64,000 nucleotides of DNA from Nemopilema nomurai (taxonomy: Eukaryota > Cnidaria > Scyphozoa > Rhizostomeae > Rhizostomatidae): contig ML133471.1 in assembly GCA_003864495.1 (NCBI GenBank), positions 4,090,257-4,154,256 on the forward strand, read 5' to 3'. Both the position numbers and the translations under genes were made by a program. Below the pieces are notes generated by a model that was not told where the DNA came from, did no database searches, and saw only the letters and a list, made by a program, of their open reading frames with translations. Position 1 is the stretch's first letter; each line of letters opens with the position of its first letter. Positions 36,869 through 50,900 of this stretch are shown here, piece by piece.

Positions 36869-39606
36869 GATTCTTTGTAGGCACGACGTGGGCTTTTCGC
36901 TTCCTATGCGGTAGTCAATAACCTTGTTTTAAGGTTAATCAGTCTAAAATTTGCTGCTTCAGATGAACTTTGCATTGGTCTTTCAACTGCATCGCATAAG
37001 CGACTCTTTAAAGGTCGACAGTGTACAAATCGCCCTCACTGAGGCCACTTTCATGGTCCATTGGCTTCATCCTGGTTATTGATATTTTCTTTGAAGTGGA
37101 TGTAAGCGGCTCCAGTTGATAGGATTGCTGGCGCTAACAATGAAATTTATGTATTCTGTCGCGATATCATACATCTTTGAAAATATTCTTTATTGGTGGA
37201 CACAGTGGGTCATGGCTTTAGGACCGTTGTTGTTGTGATGGAGTTCCAAGACAAAAGCACAATGCAGTCGCTCCAGCCTTGTTTTTCCAGCCCTGGCCTT
37301 TTTGGGTTGACGCGCGACAACTGTCTTGCAATCTTTCAAAATTATGCTCGTGTTCTTGGGATTTTAAAGTATCAGGAACTTGTCATTGGCATATTTTCTT
37401 AGCATGTAATAGAAATCATGAACTGTTTTGCCCAATAATAGCAAATGTGCCAATGTTGTTACCAGTCATCGTAGGGTTTTGAAGGTAGACTTACCTCATG
37501 AAAAGGGCCACCGTATCCACTCCTTTTACAGTTATGGCCACAATCAAGCATGCACTATTTACTTTGGTTTCAGCATTTTTAATCCAAGCCGATCAATATT
37601 TTTAATTCAATCGCAGTCTGCACAAGATCTCTATGACCCAGCTACTCCAACAGACCAAATGAATTACAGATAAAACTGTTTTGTGATCCCCCTACCTACC
37701 CAAAGCAAAAGAACCCAGCATTGGCCAAAATAAGAACCCTCTCATGGCACAAAGGCGTACGAACTCGATACATCTGCATCAAAAGGGTTTTGGATGTTAC
37801 ATAAATTTAGGTTTAGTCTTATACAGCTTTCAGGGAAAAATTCGACTGTAAGAATTGTTGCCAATACTATGTATTTTTATACTACGAAATAGACACCCTT
37901 CGATAATTGTGAGCCAGAAAAGGAGCATCGTCAGCAAATGGCTATTAGACTGGATATTAGTGTCATTATACCTTTCCGATCAGACTTGATGACTGAAAGA
38001 TCTGATTCAGAAGATATAAATTAAAGCCAAGACTTAGCTAACTCTTTGCTGAAGTTCAATCAAGAACGGGGCCTCTATAGCGGCTGTTTAAAGGCCTGTA
38101 TGGCATGAAGCCAACCGAACAGAGCATGTAGCGGACCATTGCGATAAGGAAAAAAGCACATGAATACTCAAAGCATGTGTGGATTAAAATACGATCCTTG
38201 ATTAAGTCTTGTGCTGTCATAACATTTAGCATTCCATCTTCGTCTAACAGTAAATACAATGTAATTGTGTACAAATAACATGACGATTTTAATGCTGTGG
38301 CATCTACTGGCACGATAAATTTGTTTCAGCCACGGCGTTCTACCTGGTGAATGGAGAGGTTGTGAGCGGCGAGTTGACCCTGTTCTGTTGCCTGTTTCTA
38401 CGATTAGGCAAAAATTTTCTACTTAAATCGTCCTGCTTTTAACTGGTAGCAACATCTATTAGAAATAGTTAAGGGGGTGTCAGTAAAGAATTGAAGGCTG
38501 GCAACTTGAATTCTATTGGCTTGATAAAAAGGGACAGCATTGCAACTGATTTTCTTTCAGGACCTCAAGAATCCTTTTCATCTATGGTACGATTGTTCTT
38601 GAACCAGCTCCATAAAAAGGTCATCACAATGCTGAAGACTTAGAAATGGAACTTAATACTATATTTTGGAGAAATAGGGTTCAAGGAGGGGGTAGATGCT
38701 TTGATGCGTTTGGCCTTAGTACAGAACTATCCTGTTTTTCACTAAGCTAAATTTGGAAGATACTTTTAATAACACAGTTGAATGCAAATCCTGCAGTTGA
38801 CAATAGACAGATTGCCACACAAAGAGTTTCCCTGGAAAGACAGATCAGTTTGAGAGTAGATTCGACGCTTGAATGTCATAATACGGGGGCAATGTCTAGT
38901 TATTCTGCTCTAGATAGTGTTCTGTTTTCTATTGTCTGGAAGACAGTAACACCAAAAAGGTTCCTTTGCTTTCACATCGCCTAGTGCTGCCTTTGTGTTG
39001 TGGGTGGGAAAGCACCAAATTCGTCCCAATTAGCATACATTACGTAATTGCTTGCAGATAGTTCCACTGCAGATGTGGGCTCAGATGTACGCACTACCTG
39101 AGTTAGGGTATCGAAAGCGTTTATAGCTTCCTTTGGTTTTTACGTTGAAAAATTTAACCCAATGAAGACTTGCCGCCGACAGCAACAACAACAGCAATAG
39201 CGAACGTTGCGACGAAGGACGCTGACATAGAACGAACAAAGAAACATCTATATAACATTATATGATTGTTATTGTCATAATTTCGCATTTTTATATAGAA
39301 TTAAGAACTAAACTAGAACCCTAAGTAAAGAAATACGATAGGACGGTTACAAGGCATATGACTTTTGGCAAGAAGCCTAGACAACTTTAGTGGCCGTATT
39401 GAATTTTCCAACACCAGCAACAGTGTGCGTAAAGGCTGTTCCCAAAGGAAGCTTCGGCAATATTTTCCTATATCAAGACGGCTTCAACTTAGAATAATGC
39501 GTTATTGAAATGAAGGGTTCCTTTAGATAAAGTTCCCCAGGTTTTGAATGATTTTGAAAGTGGAGTCTCGTTTCGACTGCTGCCCAGCCGTGTAACTGTC
39601 TCACGA
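36869..39606. other. Intergenic region with no recognised gene
   Basis: Short frames only, none with family character. It includes the 3' flank of the minus-strand GPCR gene. Confidence 0.4.
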
Positions 39607-40626
39607 TCACGTGCTACTGTTGCCAGGGTAATTTTGGTGGCCTCGCTTCCGTAGCAGCATCTTTCGCACGGTTTTTCTGAAGTCTCTCGACATGTATGTG
39701 TAAATCAGTGGGTTCATGACACTGTTGAAGTACGTCATTGTCCCCAGAATCTTCATCGTAAAGACGGATATGCCTGATTCATCAACCGTCGCGTCGATAT
39801 ACGCCACAACTAGGAATGGAACCCAGCAAGAAAGCAAGGCACCCAAAACGATCCCCAGCGCCTTCGCAGCTTTAATGTTTCTTTCCCTTCGTGGCTGCGA
39901 CCTCTTATTGCCTTCGATTCCAGATTGTTCTCCGCCGTAGCTATTTTCAACTTCGTGTTTCTCATTGGCTATCTGCCTCGCATGTCGCTTAGCAACGCTT
40001 AATAGCCTAGTGTACAGGAAGATGTTCATTACAATTGTCAATGATATACCAGTGTATACAATGATTTGGTACTCCTGGCTGAAGAATTTCGTATACACGC
40101 AATAGCCAATCAAGAATGGTCCCATGGGGGTCTTCAAATTGTCCGACTTCCAGCCAATCATAGCTGGCAGAGAGAACACCAATGTCATTGTCCACGCTCC
40201 CGCCAATATTTTGTATGTTGTCGAAGACGACATTACCTCGTGGTATCTAAAGGGGGCGGTCACGGCTGCATACCGATCGTAGCTAATTATCCCGAGTGTA
40301 TAGACAGAAAGGACCGACGTGAAAACCGACAATCCGAAGTTGATTTGGCAAAGTGTTGTTCCCTGCTCGATCGTGATTTTCTCCGCCAAACTCAACTGTA
40401 TTACCCACAAGGGGACTCCAATAACGACAACGAAAAAGTCGGCAACGGCCAGATTGATGACGAAGATGTTCGCGGGCACGCGTCGTATGTTGCGATTGTA
40501 GAGCACGCCTAGGATGACGATGAGGTTGGTGGCGATGCCAATGACGGAGATGACCGGCAGCAGGACGTTGAACACCATTCGCTCCGTCAGGTTCAGGAGT
40601 GGCGGAATGGTCGTGTTGTTAGCCAT
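39607..40626 (-). CDS. Class A (rhodopsin-like) GPCR, intronless
   Basis: A 339-residue seven-helix receptor in one exon, with a strong start context (GCCATGG). The N-terminus carries glycosylation sequons at N3, N4 and N12. Landmarks: TM1 GIATNLIVILG; TM2 NLAVADFF; the TM3 disulphide Cys in TTLCQINFG; a DRY box as YDRYAAV; the ECL2 Cys in IGYCVY; TM6 SCWVPF; TM7 NPLIYTYMSRDFRK leading into helix 8. Two features limit ligand prediction: position 3.32, Asp in aminergic receptors, is Ser here, and TM5 lacks the usual proline. The third loop is short and basic (SQPRRERN). Ligand unknown; neither a classical amine nor an opsin (no TM7 Schiff-base Lys in the TMTYFNSVMNP segment). Confidence 0.95.
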   Translation of the reverse strand: MANNTTIPPLLNLTERMVFNVLLPVISVIGIATNLIVILGVLYNRNIRRVPANIFVINLAVADFFVVVIGVPLWVIQLSLAEKITIEQGTTLCQINFGLSVFTSVLSVYTLGIISYDRYAAVTAPFRYHEVMSSSTTYKILAGAWTMTLVFSLPAMIGWKSDNLKTPMGPFLIGYCVYTKFFSQEYQIIVYTGISLTIVMNIFLYTRLLSVAKRHARQIANEKHEVENSYGGEQSGIEGNKRSQPRRERNIKAAKALGIVLGALLSCWVPFLVVAYIDATVDESGISVFTMKILGTMTYFNSVMNPLIYTYMSRDFRKTVRKMLLRKRGHQNYPGNSST

Positions 40627-43600
40627 GGCAGCGGGCGACTGATGTCAGAGCAGCAACGAATCTAGAAGGACAAGGTAGCACTGGCTTAGACTCTTGCTAA
40701 ATACAGCCAGGAAAGACATCTGCTCGCAAACCAATTGTAGGCCTATTTAAGGGTAATTCAGAACGCTAGCAGTTTTATCGTTTAAAGTTTACCAGCTCAT
40801 TAATAACTCAAGTTCCTGGTTTTCTTCAGAAAATCATAGAAAATCGCATATTAAGAACAAATCCAATTAGCACGAGAAATGTAGTTAACGCTCTTGCGAG
40901 TTCCATTTGAAGGGGAACTTTGCGTTTAATTGTATTCAATAATCAAAGACAGAAGATTGCAATAGTTTTCGAAAATTAATTGTAAAGTCACATCGGAGAA
41001 GACACCCCGATATTACAAATGACTAAGCAGATCTCACTAAGGGGAAATGGTCCTTAATGATTTCAAGAGATTCTGTGTAAAAGTTTGATTGAGAGAACAA
41101 CCATTGAATGGCATTTGCCAAGCATTTCACTATGAATAAGATTCCATTTCTCGTTTTCTGCTAATAAATTCCTGCTACGGTAATTGTCTTTCTCACACCC
41201 AATACGTTTTTCCAGAAGGAATATGCAAACGGATGCAAAGAATTAGAGTGGCATAGCTAACAATTTCCTCTATTATACCTCAGCATTGTCAGCAAAAATA
41301 TTTGTGCCTTTTTGGGCTAGTAAAGTATTTTCGATAAGAAGCAGATTGCCTGACACAATAAGTTGCACGTGATGTTTGCCTAGATGTACCAAGATAGCAG
41401 CAAAAAGATTCTTTGCACTCAGTTCTGCATTGGGTAACCAATTGGCCAGTGGCTACTTAATTAAGTTGTGGAAAACCGAGTTAAAGTTCCGAAGCCTACT
41501 GCCTATTCGTCTCCCAGCTGCACAAAACTGCACTTGTGCACTCACGTAATAACAGACTGGGTACTTCTTTCGATTTTGCTTGCCTTTCTTGCTTCAATTA
41601 ATGTTTCATTGTTATTTTGTCTCATCAAACGTATCTACATGGCTGAGTAAAGTGGCTGTCCCTTTTACAAGCTCACCATAGCGAAGAGAAAGGCAACACT
41701 TTGCGCTATTTACTTTTGGTTCTTAGCAGTTGAAAAACCATATGTTTTTAAAGAACGATGATCTGTTGTGAATCAGCAAACATGAAATTGCTTGCTGTTC
41801 ATAGCAAACCTCTGAGACTTTCTAGACTACAACCGGACAGTGAACTCTGTTGTGCGCATACGCATGCATGCCAATGGAAAAGTACCAATGTGATTATCGT
41901 TACTAATCGTCGCTTACTTCGATACTCTTTTAATAGCAAAAGCAAATAGCTCCTGTTGATGATGAATAGGAAATCTCTGAAAGAAACAAAAAGCGATTCA
42001 ATTATACCAATGTCTTTATCCCTTTCTTTTGTTGTCAATATTCAGAAAGCGAAAAATCATGAGTAAGCTATCGAAAGGGGTACGGAAGTTCTCAGTCCGA
42101 CGAGGAAAAGCGAGGGAAATGTTTAAAGTGGCCCGATGAAGGAAGGACCTTTCCTCTAAGCTTTGAATGGTCACATCTTGATAAAATTCAAAAAGAACCA
42201 CCATCAAAGACAGAAACCGCAGTGTCTCAAAGGGGAAGAAAGACTATGCATGTTTTTGAAATTTCCACTTTGTATCAAAATTTTCAACATGGACGATAGC
42301 AGACAATGGAGCATTGACCAGATTAAAAACTTTATGAAACTCATAAAAGGGAAAGTAATGCTTTTGACCTTGTCCGAAATTGCATAGAGCTAGGCCACCC
42401 ACGCATGTCTAAGCTAGTTCCATCGCTGGTTTCAAAGGATCATGGGTACAGAATTGATTGCACAAAAGACAGCTTATACGGGACTAAGATTGCGGGATCA
42501 ATTTCACGATTTTAAAATTCAACCAATGCTCCTGGAAAACAAAGTAAATAATACATGGTTATTAAGCTAAATTTAAGCCTTTTCTATTGAGGTATAGGCT
42601 AGTGTTAAGGAATACTCGACAATGAATGGAATTTTCCTCCTCAGGATTATAAAAATGCGCCTAGTCTCTGTTGTTCCAGAATTCACCTCTGAATAGAAAT
42701 TAAACTTGCCCGTTCTGAATCTAAATTCCAATGCTGGAGAGCGAAACATCAAATTGTTTATGCATCAAGACGTTTATGCTGAGAAATTATGCAGCTTAAT
42801 GCAGAGAAATCGTCCATGTCGTGAAATGACATAAATTCAATGGTATGGATGGACCGGGGAATTGTCTAGGACGTTGGATGCGTTCTTGGGGAATTAGGCA
42901 TGTGAACACGCGCTTTTTCGTACTTAAAAACCAAGAAAGGGCATGAAAAATGAAGCTCATTTTCGTCCGAATTAAGACATTGAAATGAGTTTCGAAACCC
43001 TTTTATCAAGGAAAATAACATAAGGCGCTGTCACAACTCCAGGTGTAAATGGGTTTACAATTGCGGGTAATACGATGGGACCAGTGCATTGCACGTGGGC
43101 TTACATATCATGAACTGTTTTGCTCAACAGCATAGAAATAGCTGAAAAGTTAAGAAAACTGTTAACTGTCAAATATTACTAAAGGTAGCGAAATTATTAC
43201 AATATGCTCTACCAGATGGTGATTCATAATAAACAAATTTAGAGAAAGGCCTTATCTTAAGTATCTTAAAATTGTTCAGAGCCGTTCCGAAACATCTCTA
43301 ATAAACGTCTTTTTTAGAACAATACCCTTGTATTATTTAGATGGACGGCAAAACTTCTCGATACCGAATGTTTTCTTCCAAGCAACGTCCACGCCGTTTT
43401 CAAAATAGCTTCGTTTCGAAACAGTTCCTACTGAAAATAAGAATTGCCTTCACGTATCGGCAGCTTGCATCATTTGTTTGTATGTAAAAATCACATGAGA
43501 CGAACAAAGGGGCTTTCTTGGAATATTTAACGATTAACGTATCTTAGAATCAACCGAAATTTATTTGTTTTTGATGCGCACACAAACAATTTCTATTTTA

Positions 43601-46600
43601 AGAAGAATACTCCAAGCCAAAGCTGCTAGTGCTTACAAAAGTTTCTTCTGTATCACAAATGCTTTGTGTTAATCCATATTTAGTTTAAAAATTCTTCAGC
43701 TGACAAGGCAAGACGACCTTGATTGGCTCATCAAAAGTGATACCCGATTTGATTTGCTCATTTTGATAATAGTGTCGAGGCCTTCATCCTTGGTACTTTG
43801 ATCTAACTTTTTATTTCCTCTTTAAGTTGGGAGCAACTTTTGTGAACTTAAGTACTGGATAGCGCGCAGTTCTTTTTTTAGCGATTGATATGCGACTGGA
43901 AACATCCATAATCTTGTAACATAAGACCCTGATAGTGTCATGCGTTTGATAGGGTGATACCAAATGCATGATAGGGTCTACATAATGCTAGAATTAACAA
44001 AAATTTGAAGCCTTCTGATTTGCATTTCATTATAGCTTGGGTAGCTTCATTTGAACTGCAAGTTGCTATTAGTGTCCGATTGCCAAAGAAGGGAGGAGGG
44101 AAATTTTATGATTAGTGAAAAATGACGAAAAGGAGTAGAAATGTATTAACCGGCCGGTTCATTTTGGCCTAATTGTGGCTCAATAACGACATTACTAGTA
44201 TATTTTGGAACAGTGTTCACATGGAAATAGGCAGCTTTTAATGGTTTTGAATTGGTTTTACTTGTTCTACGTTATTGTATTTCCTTTGTAGTATCATTTT
44301 CCTGGAAAAAGAGTTGGGCTCCCCAAGGTTAAAAATAGTTAGGTGGCAAATGACTTGTACAAAGATTTCAAGTTCACATTTATCATATCAACACCGAGTC
44401 CACCCCAAAGCAACAGCCTCTTGAAATTTTCTGATTCTTTGCAATTAAAATAGCCTAAACTCCTTGACCTTTTAGAAGCAGAAATCACGATTGCCGTTCT
44501 GAGGTCAGACAGTTCAAAGGACAACTTTCAAACTAAAATTACTCTCAGGTAAGCCAACATCTCCTTGATTTGATTGGTAAGACATAACTCTTTCTTGTGT
44601 AGATATATTGCCTTGCCACATACATTACATGTCAAATCTGGAGTTGGTAAAAAGCAGATAAACCAAAAGGATTCTTACATTCAACTTATCCCCAAATATA
44701 TAGTAGCATTTTGCGAGCTTTTGTAACCCTATCTATACCCTTGCCCCCACCCCCTGGTCTTTCTCATGCAGACCTCCTTGCTCATCAGCACGCTGACCTT
44801 GTGACGTCATCCGTTAGCATTCTAAGTCCCTTTCACATTACCAAGCAATTATTTGTAAATCGGAATTCTTGGAACCTCCTCGTTTCAAGAACCACAGAAA
44901 CCCCTTTGAAGACCCAAGTAAGAGACAGGTCTACACAAAGACGTATTTTTTTCTGCTTACATGTTGCGAAGGCTGCGCGGTACAGTTTACCCAACTCTTG
45001 GTAATAACAATGGCCCATCCCTTCACTATTATAAAAACTTTTGTGAGGTATTTTGACCCTGGTTAGGCGCCTGAAAAGCCCACGAAAAAGGAGTACCAAA
45101 AATGGCCGGTATCCCCACTGTTGTTGCGGTTGTTGCAAAGCAGGGGCCAGACATTTCCGATTCATGACGTAATCTACCACGAGCCTTTTAGACTGGTGCC
45201 CACTCTGGGATTTTTGCCACTATTTAGGGGAGACCAGAATCTACTTATATCCAAAGTCGATAACGCAATGAGTATCGCAGGTAGACATATGCAGACGGAA
45301 AACTGACCAGAACTTAATCTCGCTGAAGCAAATTTCCAGTCTCTTTGTTGTCCCCACTGATCTCATTCTGTGTTCTGCTAAACTCGGGTTTCAAATATTT
45401 TTTGATGTTCTTTAATGTGATTTACTGGCTTTCTTGCCACTTAACACTACGTTCACCCCGTTTGAAGCCTAAGTCGCGCACAATCAGGGCACAGGGATTG
45501 TCAACATCATGCGATGCCGGCATGGAAGACGAAGGGTAACCCTTGGAATATCAAACAATCCTGAAGCAAAGAGTACATATAAATCTCGTGCCAAGCAGGA
45601 ACGAGGAGGGCAATTGGCCGTAGCATTTGTTGTTTAGCTCTTAATTTCTAATGTGACTTTTTAGTTCCTAGGAGGGCCAAAGTGTAGTTTAAATAGATAA
45701 GTCAACATTAAATTTGCACACAGAAATATGACAAAATGTAATTCGACTTCAGGTCTATTTTTCATTTATTCAATATCAATTTGTATATTTGATAAGCAAA
45801 CAGACTTTACCACTGTAGAAGCAAAGCTCGCTGTGAGCGTCACCTAGAAAATTGAATGAATCAATCTAGCGAATTGTTATAATTCATATCAGTTTGTAGT
45901 GAAGTGAATGTCGAATTCCAATGTGTCAGATACTTTGCTTTGTAACCTGAACTATGGGTCTAACTTGAACAAGCGGAAACCCTACGTGAAAGTCGAGGAC
46001 ATGACCCAGATAAGGCACAGAAGAATCTGACGGTGATGACAAAGACCTGGATTTAAGAGAATGTGCTACATGAGGTTTCTACTTTATCTGTAAAATCATC
46101 AACAGTCGAATCCTTCAAACAAATGACACACCGAATGTGGGGTCTGTGCTTGGCTTCTCCATTTATTGCGGCCCACTCTTTGTTTCCTGTCAAAACCTCA
46201 AATAATTTAATCAAATTTAATGACGATGAACACAACGGGAGCTATGAAAATCCGCTTTCATCCAACGCATCTAACCTCCTTTTTGATTTCGAAACAGAGG
46301 CTCCTTGGTGTCCGTGCAATGAGGTTTAAATTGATTTCCAGGCTCTCGTAGGTCATTTTTAGGCCTATGAAAACAACTGCCATGAAAATCCCATACTTCA
46401 ATGAGCTTCTCCTGTATTCCAATTGCATAGTCGTCCACACCTGTTTTCAGTGATTTAAAAAGTTATTGTCACTATCATCAAAGTTTCCAATTGCCTTTTG
46501 AACAACTGAGAAGTGCTTCTGCCTTTGACTGCCTATCAAAACTTGCACTATGTTGCCACAACCAATCTACGGAATTGTTCTGAATTGCTATTCAACGTTT

Positions 46601-47930
46601 ACTTTTACAGCAAACATGAAAGTGTTATAAAGCTTAGGTCTGAGGTGGATGCACTTTGTACATACGATGCCCATACGCTAAATGGCCTTGTTTGGACAGA
46701 TAAACGCGTAGAACACAATTGGGAGTATTCACCAAAGGGCAGTACTGATAGCTTAGCAGAATCACAACACAGGCTACTGAATCGAGCAAGGCTTGCAACC
46801 GAGCGAATCACCTTGCCACCTACCATCACAAAGTTTTGTTTACTTTGCCAAGGAGAGCACCGAATTCAATCATTATTTTCTTGTTGATATTCAGCTTTTC
46901 ACTTCTCCTTTCTAGATTGTTATCTAAAGCATAAAGTGTGCTAACTCATAATACCAACAGTTGCCAAAAACACCTTCTAATCTCTTTGTTTATATTTTCG
47001 TCTTGGAGGTATTATCAGGAAAACGTATACAAACTTTGTGAATAATCAGACATAAAGAGATTGCTAGAATTCTTTAGAAACGCCTGTATAAAGTCAGGAT
47101 CTCATTTACTTGGTTGAGCTGGTAAAAATCTGGAACTTACCATCAAAACGTCATCGCCTAATAAACAATGATTTAACAATGACCATGTACATTAATGGCT
47201 ATTTCACTTTGAAATTGAAAGTATCCCACAATCAAAGTAACCAATTGGCAAATTTTGTTCGATAAACATTCAACAATTTTTCATTCTAAGATGTTTGATT
47301 GGTGTTTGTCCCTCAAGATTCAGCTAGATTTAGTATAAATAGTGTTTTTTCATAGTCTTCTTGTCACTATTTTGGAAAGCCCTGTCCTCTTGCAAGCAAT
47401 CAGAGCACAAATAGAAGTAGAAATAAAAAATGAGGATATTTTTATGAAAGAGAATATTTAATCTGTTTGTCTAGGGATGAAATAAGGCCATCGACCGTTA
47501 GGCACCTAGTTTCTCAATTAAATGAAGAAATTAATATTGTGAAGCATCCCAGAGAGCTTCCCGTCAAATACGAACAAACCTAACGTGAAAAATACTTGTC
47601 ATTTATGTGGCCCTGCAAAACACAACCTTCCCTCTACTTCATCAAACAAACCTTTGAACAATTTATGCCTTCCTCGTGAGCTGAGACGGCTAAGTAATTT
47701 TCACCAAAAACCAGTCAATATTATTCAGTATATGGAGTTGACATGCGGCTAGCTTAGAACAAAGGTAAAATGCAAGGTATTCAGTCGTTGAGCCACTAGA
47801 AGCGCGTATAGTAGCAGTTGCGTCTTGATGCAACTGCTGGGAAAGTCAGTTCCGGCTCTTGGCACAAGCTCCAATGCCTGCCAAAATTGTTGGCACACTT
47901 ACGACAATTCTTTAACTCACGTTCACTCAT
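40627..47930. other. Long region with no supportable gene
   Basis: Contains the GPCR 5' flank, then AT-rich sequence. Frames of 60-124 codons occur (e.g. 46513-46887) but show no domain, no conserved motif and no splice support. Confidence 0.4.
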
Positions 47931-47950
47931 CCCCCCCCCCCCCCCCCCCC
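47931..47950 (+). repeat. Poly-C tract of 20 bases
   Basis: Twenty uninterrupted C. The opposite strand could form a G-quadruplex, and such runs are also prone to assembly error. Confidence 0.95.
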
Positions 47951-50900
47951 TACGAACAATGTTGTCCTGCTGCTAAACGAAGCGTCAATTTTACACCAAA
48001 CTTTCCCCCCAGATTGACTAGATGCTACCAACATTGTTTTAGGGGGGAGGAGGAGGATTAACAACTAGTTGCGTGTCAAACAAATGAAAAATGCAAAAAC
48101 CAGACAAGATACTGAGGTGTTCCAAGGACTTTTGGCAGGCATTGTCCGTTAATCAATACTCAATCTTCAATACAGCAGAAATCCGTACCAAGCTTATCAC
48201 GATGCAACCTCTTCCCTGCACAGTTGCTGCCGGTGAATCCCTCGTAAAGGCAAGGAAATAGTCAAGCCTCTAGTCGAAAGCACCTGGTCATCGAACTTGC
48301 GTCATTGCTTTTGCACCCAACCCACGCGGTTTGAGACGCAATTTTCTATATCCAGAAATAAGCCATTCCTTCCGTTTATTGTGAATGTTAATTTTCGACG
48401 AGAGAGTCTCGAAATAAATGCTTTGATTTAATAACAAACCGCCATTTGAATAACACATAAATCTTTGTTGGTAATTTGAGTCAAATTAATTATCAGTTTT
48501 CTGAAATTAATGAAGAAAATTATTCTTTTAAAGTCATCCCACATGGAGAGATAATTCAAATAACTGTTATTAACTTTACAGTTGCCTCAATCTGTTATTC
48601 TGTTGTTTGCTAGAGGAAACGTTATGATGGGAAATGAAACAAAGATCCCGTCCCTATTTTCAACTCTATTTTTGGAAATTTAGTAATGCTGTTATCTAAA
48701 AAGGTAGGATATCAATTTCCTTTCAAGCCTATACTCTCCATGGCATGGGCTCAGCCACTGTGAGGTCTAACCCACCAAGTGCTATATGTCGCGAGATGAA
48801 GATATCTAATGTTCTTTATCTGGTAAGAACGCCACTTTATCAGAATTATTTGAGAGTCAAACCACTTTATGAAATTTGTAAAAACCGTTGATGACAAAAG
48901 GTGTTCTCAAGTTCCCCGTCTTGCAGCGTTTGATGGATTCCATCAATAATTTCTGTTCTTAAGGTGGTACCACTGCCAGCCGTACTAACAGCGAAAGTGT
49001 CATAGGATGGATCTTCCTCTAACTTTCTACGTCTGCAATCAGTTCGACATACTTTGCCACTCAAACCTCTCACAAAATTCAGTTAGCATGACACGTAAAG
49101 GTTAGGCCGAAGTGGTTTAAACGGCTACAACTTCATCATTCCTCCTGTTCCATCGATTCCCTATCAAACTAGGATGGTTTAAAGCGGTACGAGTATGAGC
49201 CACTTCTGCGGGCGAAAGCAGGATCATGCGTGCCTTCTTTTGTACCTGTGGTTAAAGTTATTAGTTAGCAATCACAGGATATTGAAGAACCTAGGAATGA
49301 TAGCACAGCAACAGCAGCAGAACGAAATTGAATGTCCATGACTTGCACGTGTAATGCGAATGAGGAGCGGTAGCATCATATCATGAGCACGTGCACAACT
49401 ATGGAGATGATGATTCCACGTACAGAGGTCCATTCACAGGTATCATAGACATCAATTTTTAAATTCCTATAAAGGTGGGTTGAATCTTTGTGCGTGCATA
49501 ACGAGACAGCGAGGGTAATCCATACTGCTGTTAAACATCACTTCAAATGAGTTGGGTGCAAGATGAATGTCATTTCACTATTATTTGATAGCAGTTCTAT
49601 GAGATGTCCTAACCAACTTATCAAACAAGACGGCATCATCTGAACGGTGGCATATCATGCATGCACAGTTTGATGGCTCGTCTAACCACTGTGAGATGTG
49701 TGGAATTTCATATCAGTCTACAGGCCGGACGCTGTGGAAACTCTTCTACCACTATGGACGGTGTTAATCATGAAACTGTGCCTTAAAGAACCTCTAGAGG
49801 GCCAATGAAAGTCGATGTTTCTTAGGCAGTAATTTCATGTCACAAGCGATACTCTTGAAGACTCTAAAAGTTTACCCTAAAAGAACTAGCGAGATTTAGG
49901 AAACACTTTGCGTTGGTGGTTGCTAAGTTGATTAGATGTTGCAAAGTGCACGTGCATTTGGTGAACATGCAGTAAGTCTCTTTTTATGGTAAGCATGAGT
50001 TTAGGAGCATGTTTACATTGCAACTGCAACAAGTTTAAGTTATAAATACCATTAACGAGTCCGTGTAGCAAGCAGCGAAGATTTTATTGACAACTACTAG
50101 AGGTAAGCAGAAAATTTGGAAAGGTTAACAGAAACGTTTAGGTGTACAATAAGGAGACAGCTTATGGCAAAGTTAATAGTGCAAAGTGGGGAAGAATGCT
50201 TCACTGGTGAGCGTGAATCGAAGGGACAGGCATTGCCTGGACAAGTATTGAAAGTGCTCAGATGGATGGAGAATGGTGTACAACAGATTTAGTGGATTAT
50301 TCTAGAACTAATCGTACCTGGCCGTTAAGTGAACACACTGGCTTGTATATTGGCACAAACAGGAGGGACAAGTGTTGATACGCTAGCTGATTTGGCTTGT
50401 GTCTGAATGGCCAGTTGATGGCGTCTGATTTTTACGGGGTGGCTTCACTTTTGTCCGCTGTTAACCAAACACCCGCTGTCCAGATTGCAGCATAGTGTGT
50501 CAAGTGCGAGAAAGAGGTAGCAACACGTACAAAGGGCGTTGAAATTCGATGCCATTAGAACGTCAAGATGCAGCATGAGCAACGTTGCAGTGAACCACAC
50601 ATGAGACAACCCAGTTGGGTCTGCATTTATTGCTGTTGATGATCTGATGTCTCAGCTTTCGTACCCACCGTGTCTGAGCTTGTGTCAAGTAGGTGTCTGG
50701 TCTGCATCTTAGTACTATAAACATGGTTTTACTGCGAATGTCGTTTAACTGGCAGTTTAGGTGCATTAGCAAGCATTCATAGCCCAAACACAACAGCTTC
50801 TCAAAGCAGATCACAACGAAGACCAAACTGGTCCGTCGCATATGAATTATGACGATTCCTTTGCTCTAAATTCTTATTATATCAGCGCTAGCAAGTTATG

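Noticed and set aside
46513..46887. A 124-codon frame
   Set aside because: No domain, signal peptide or splice evidence; one such frame is expected by chance in this much sequence.
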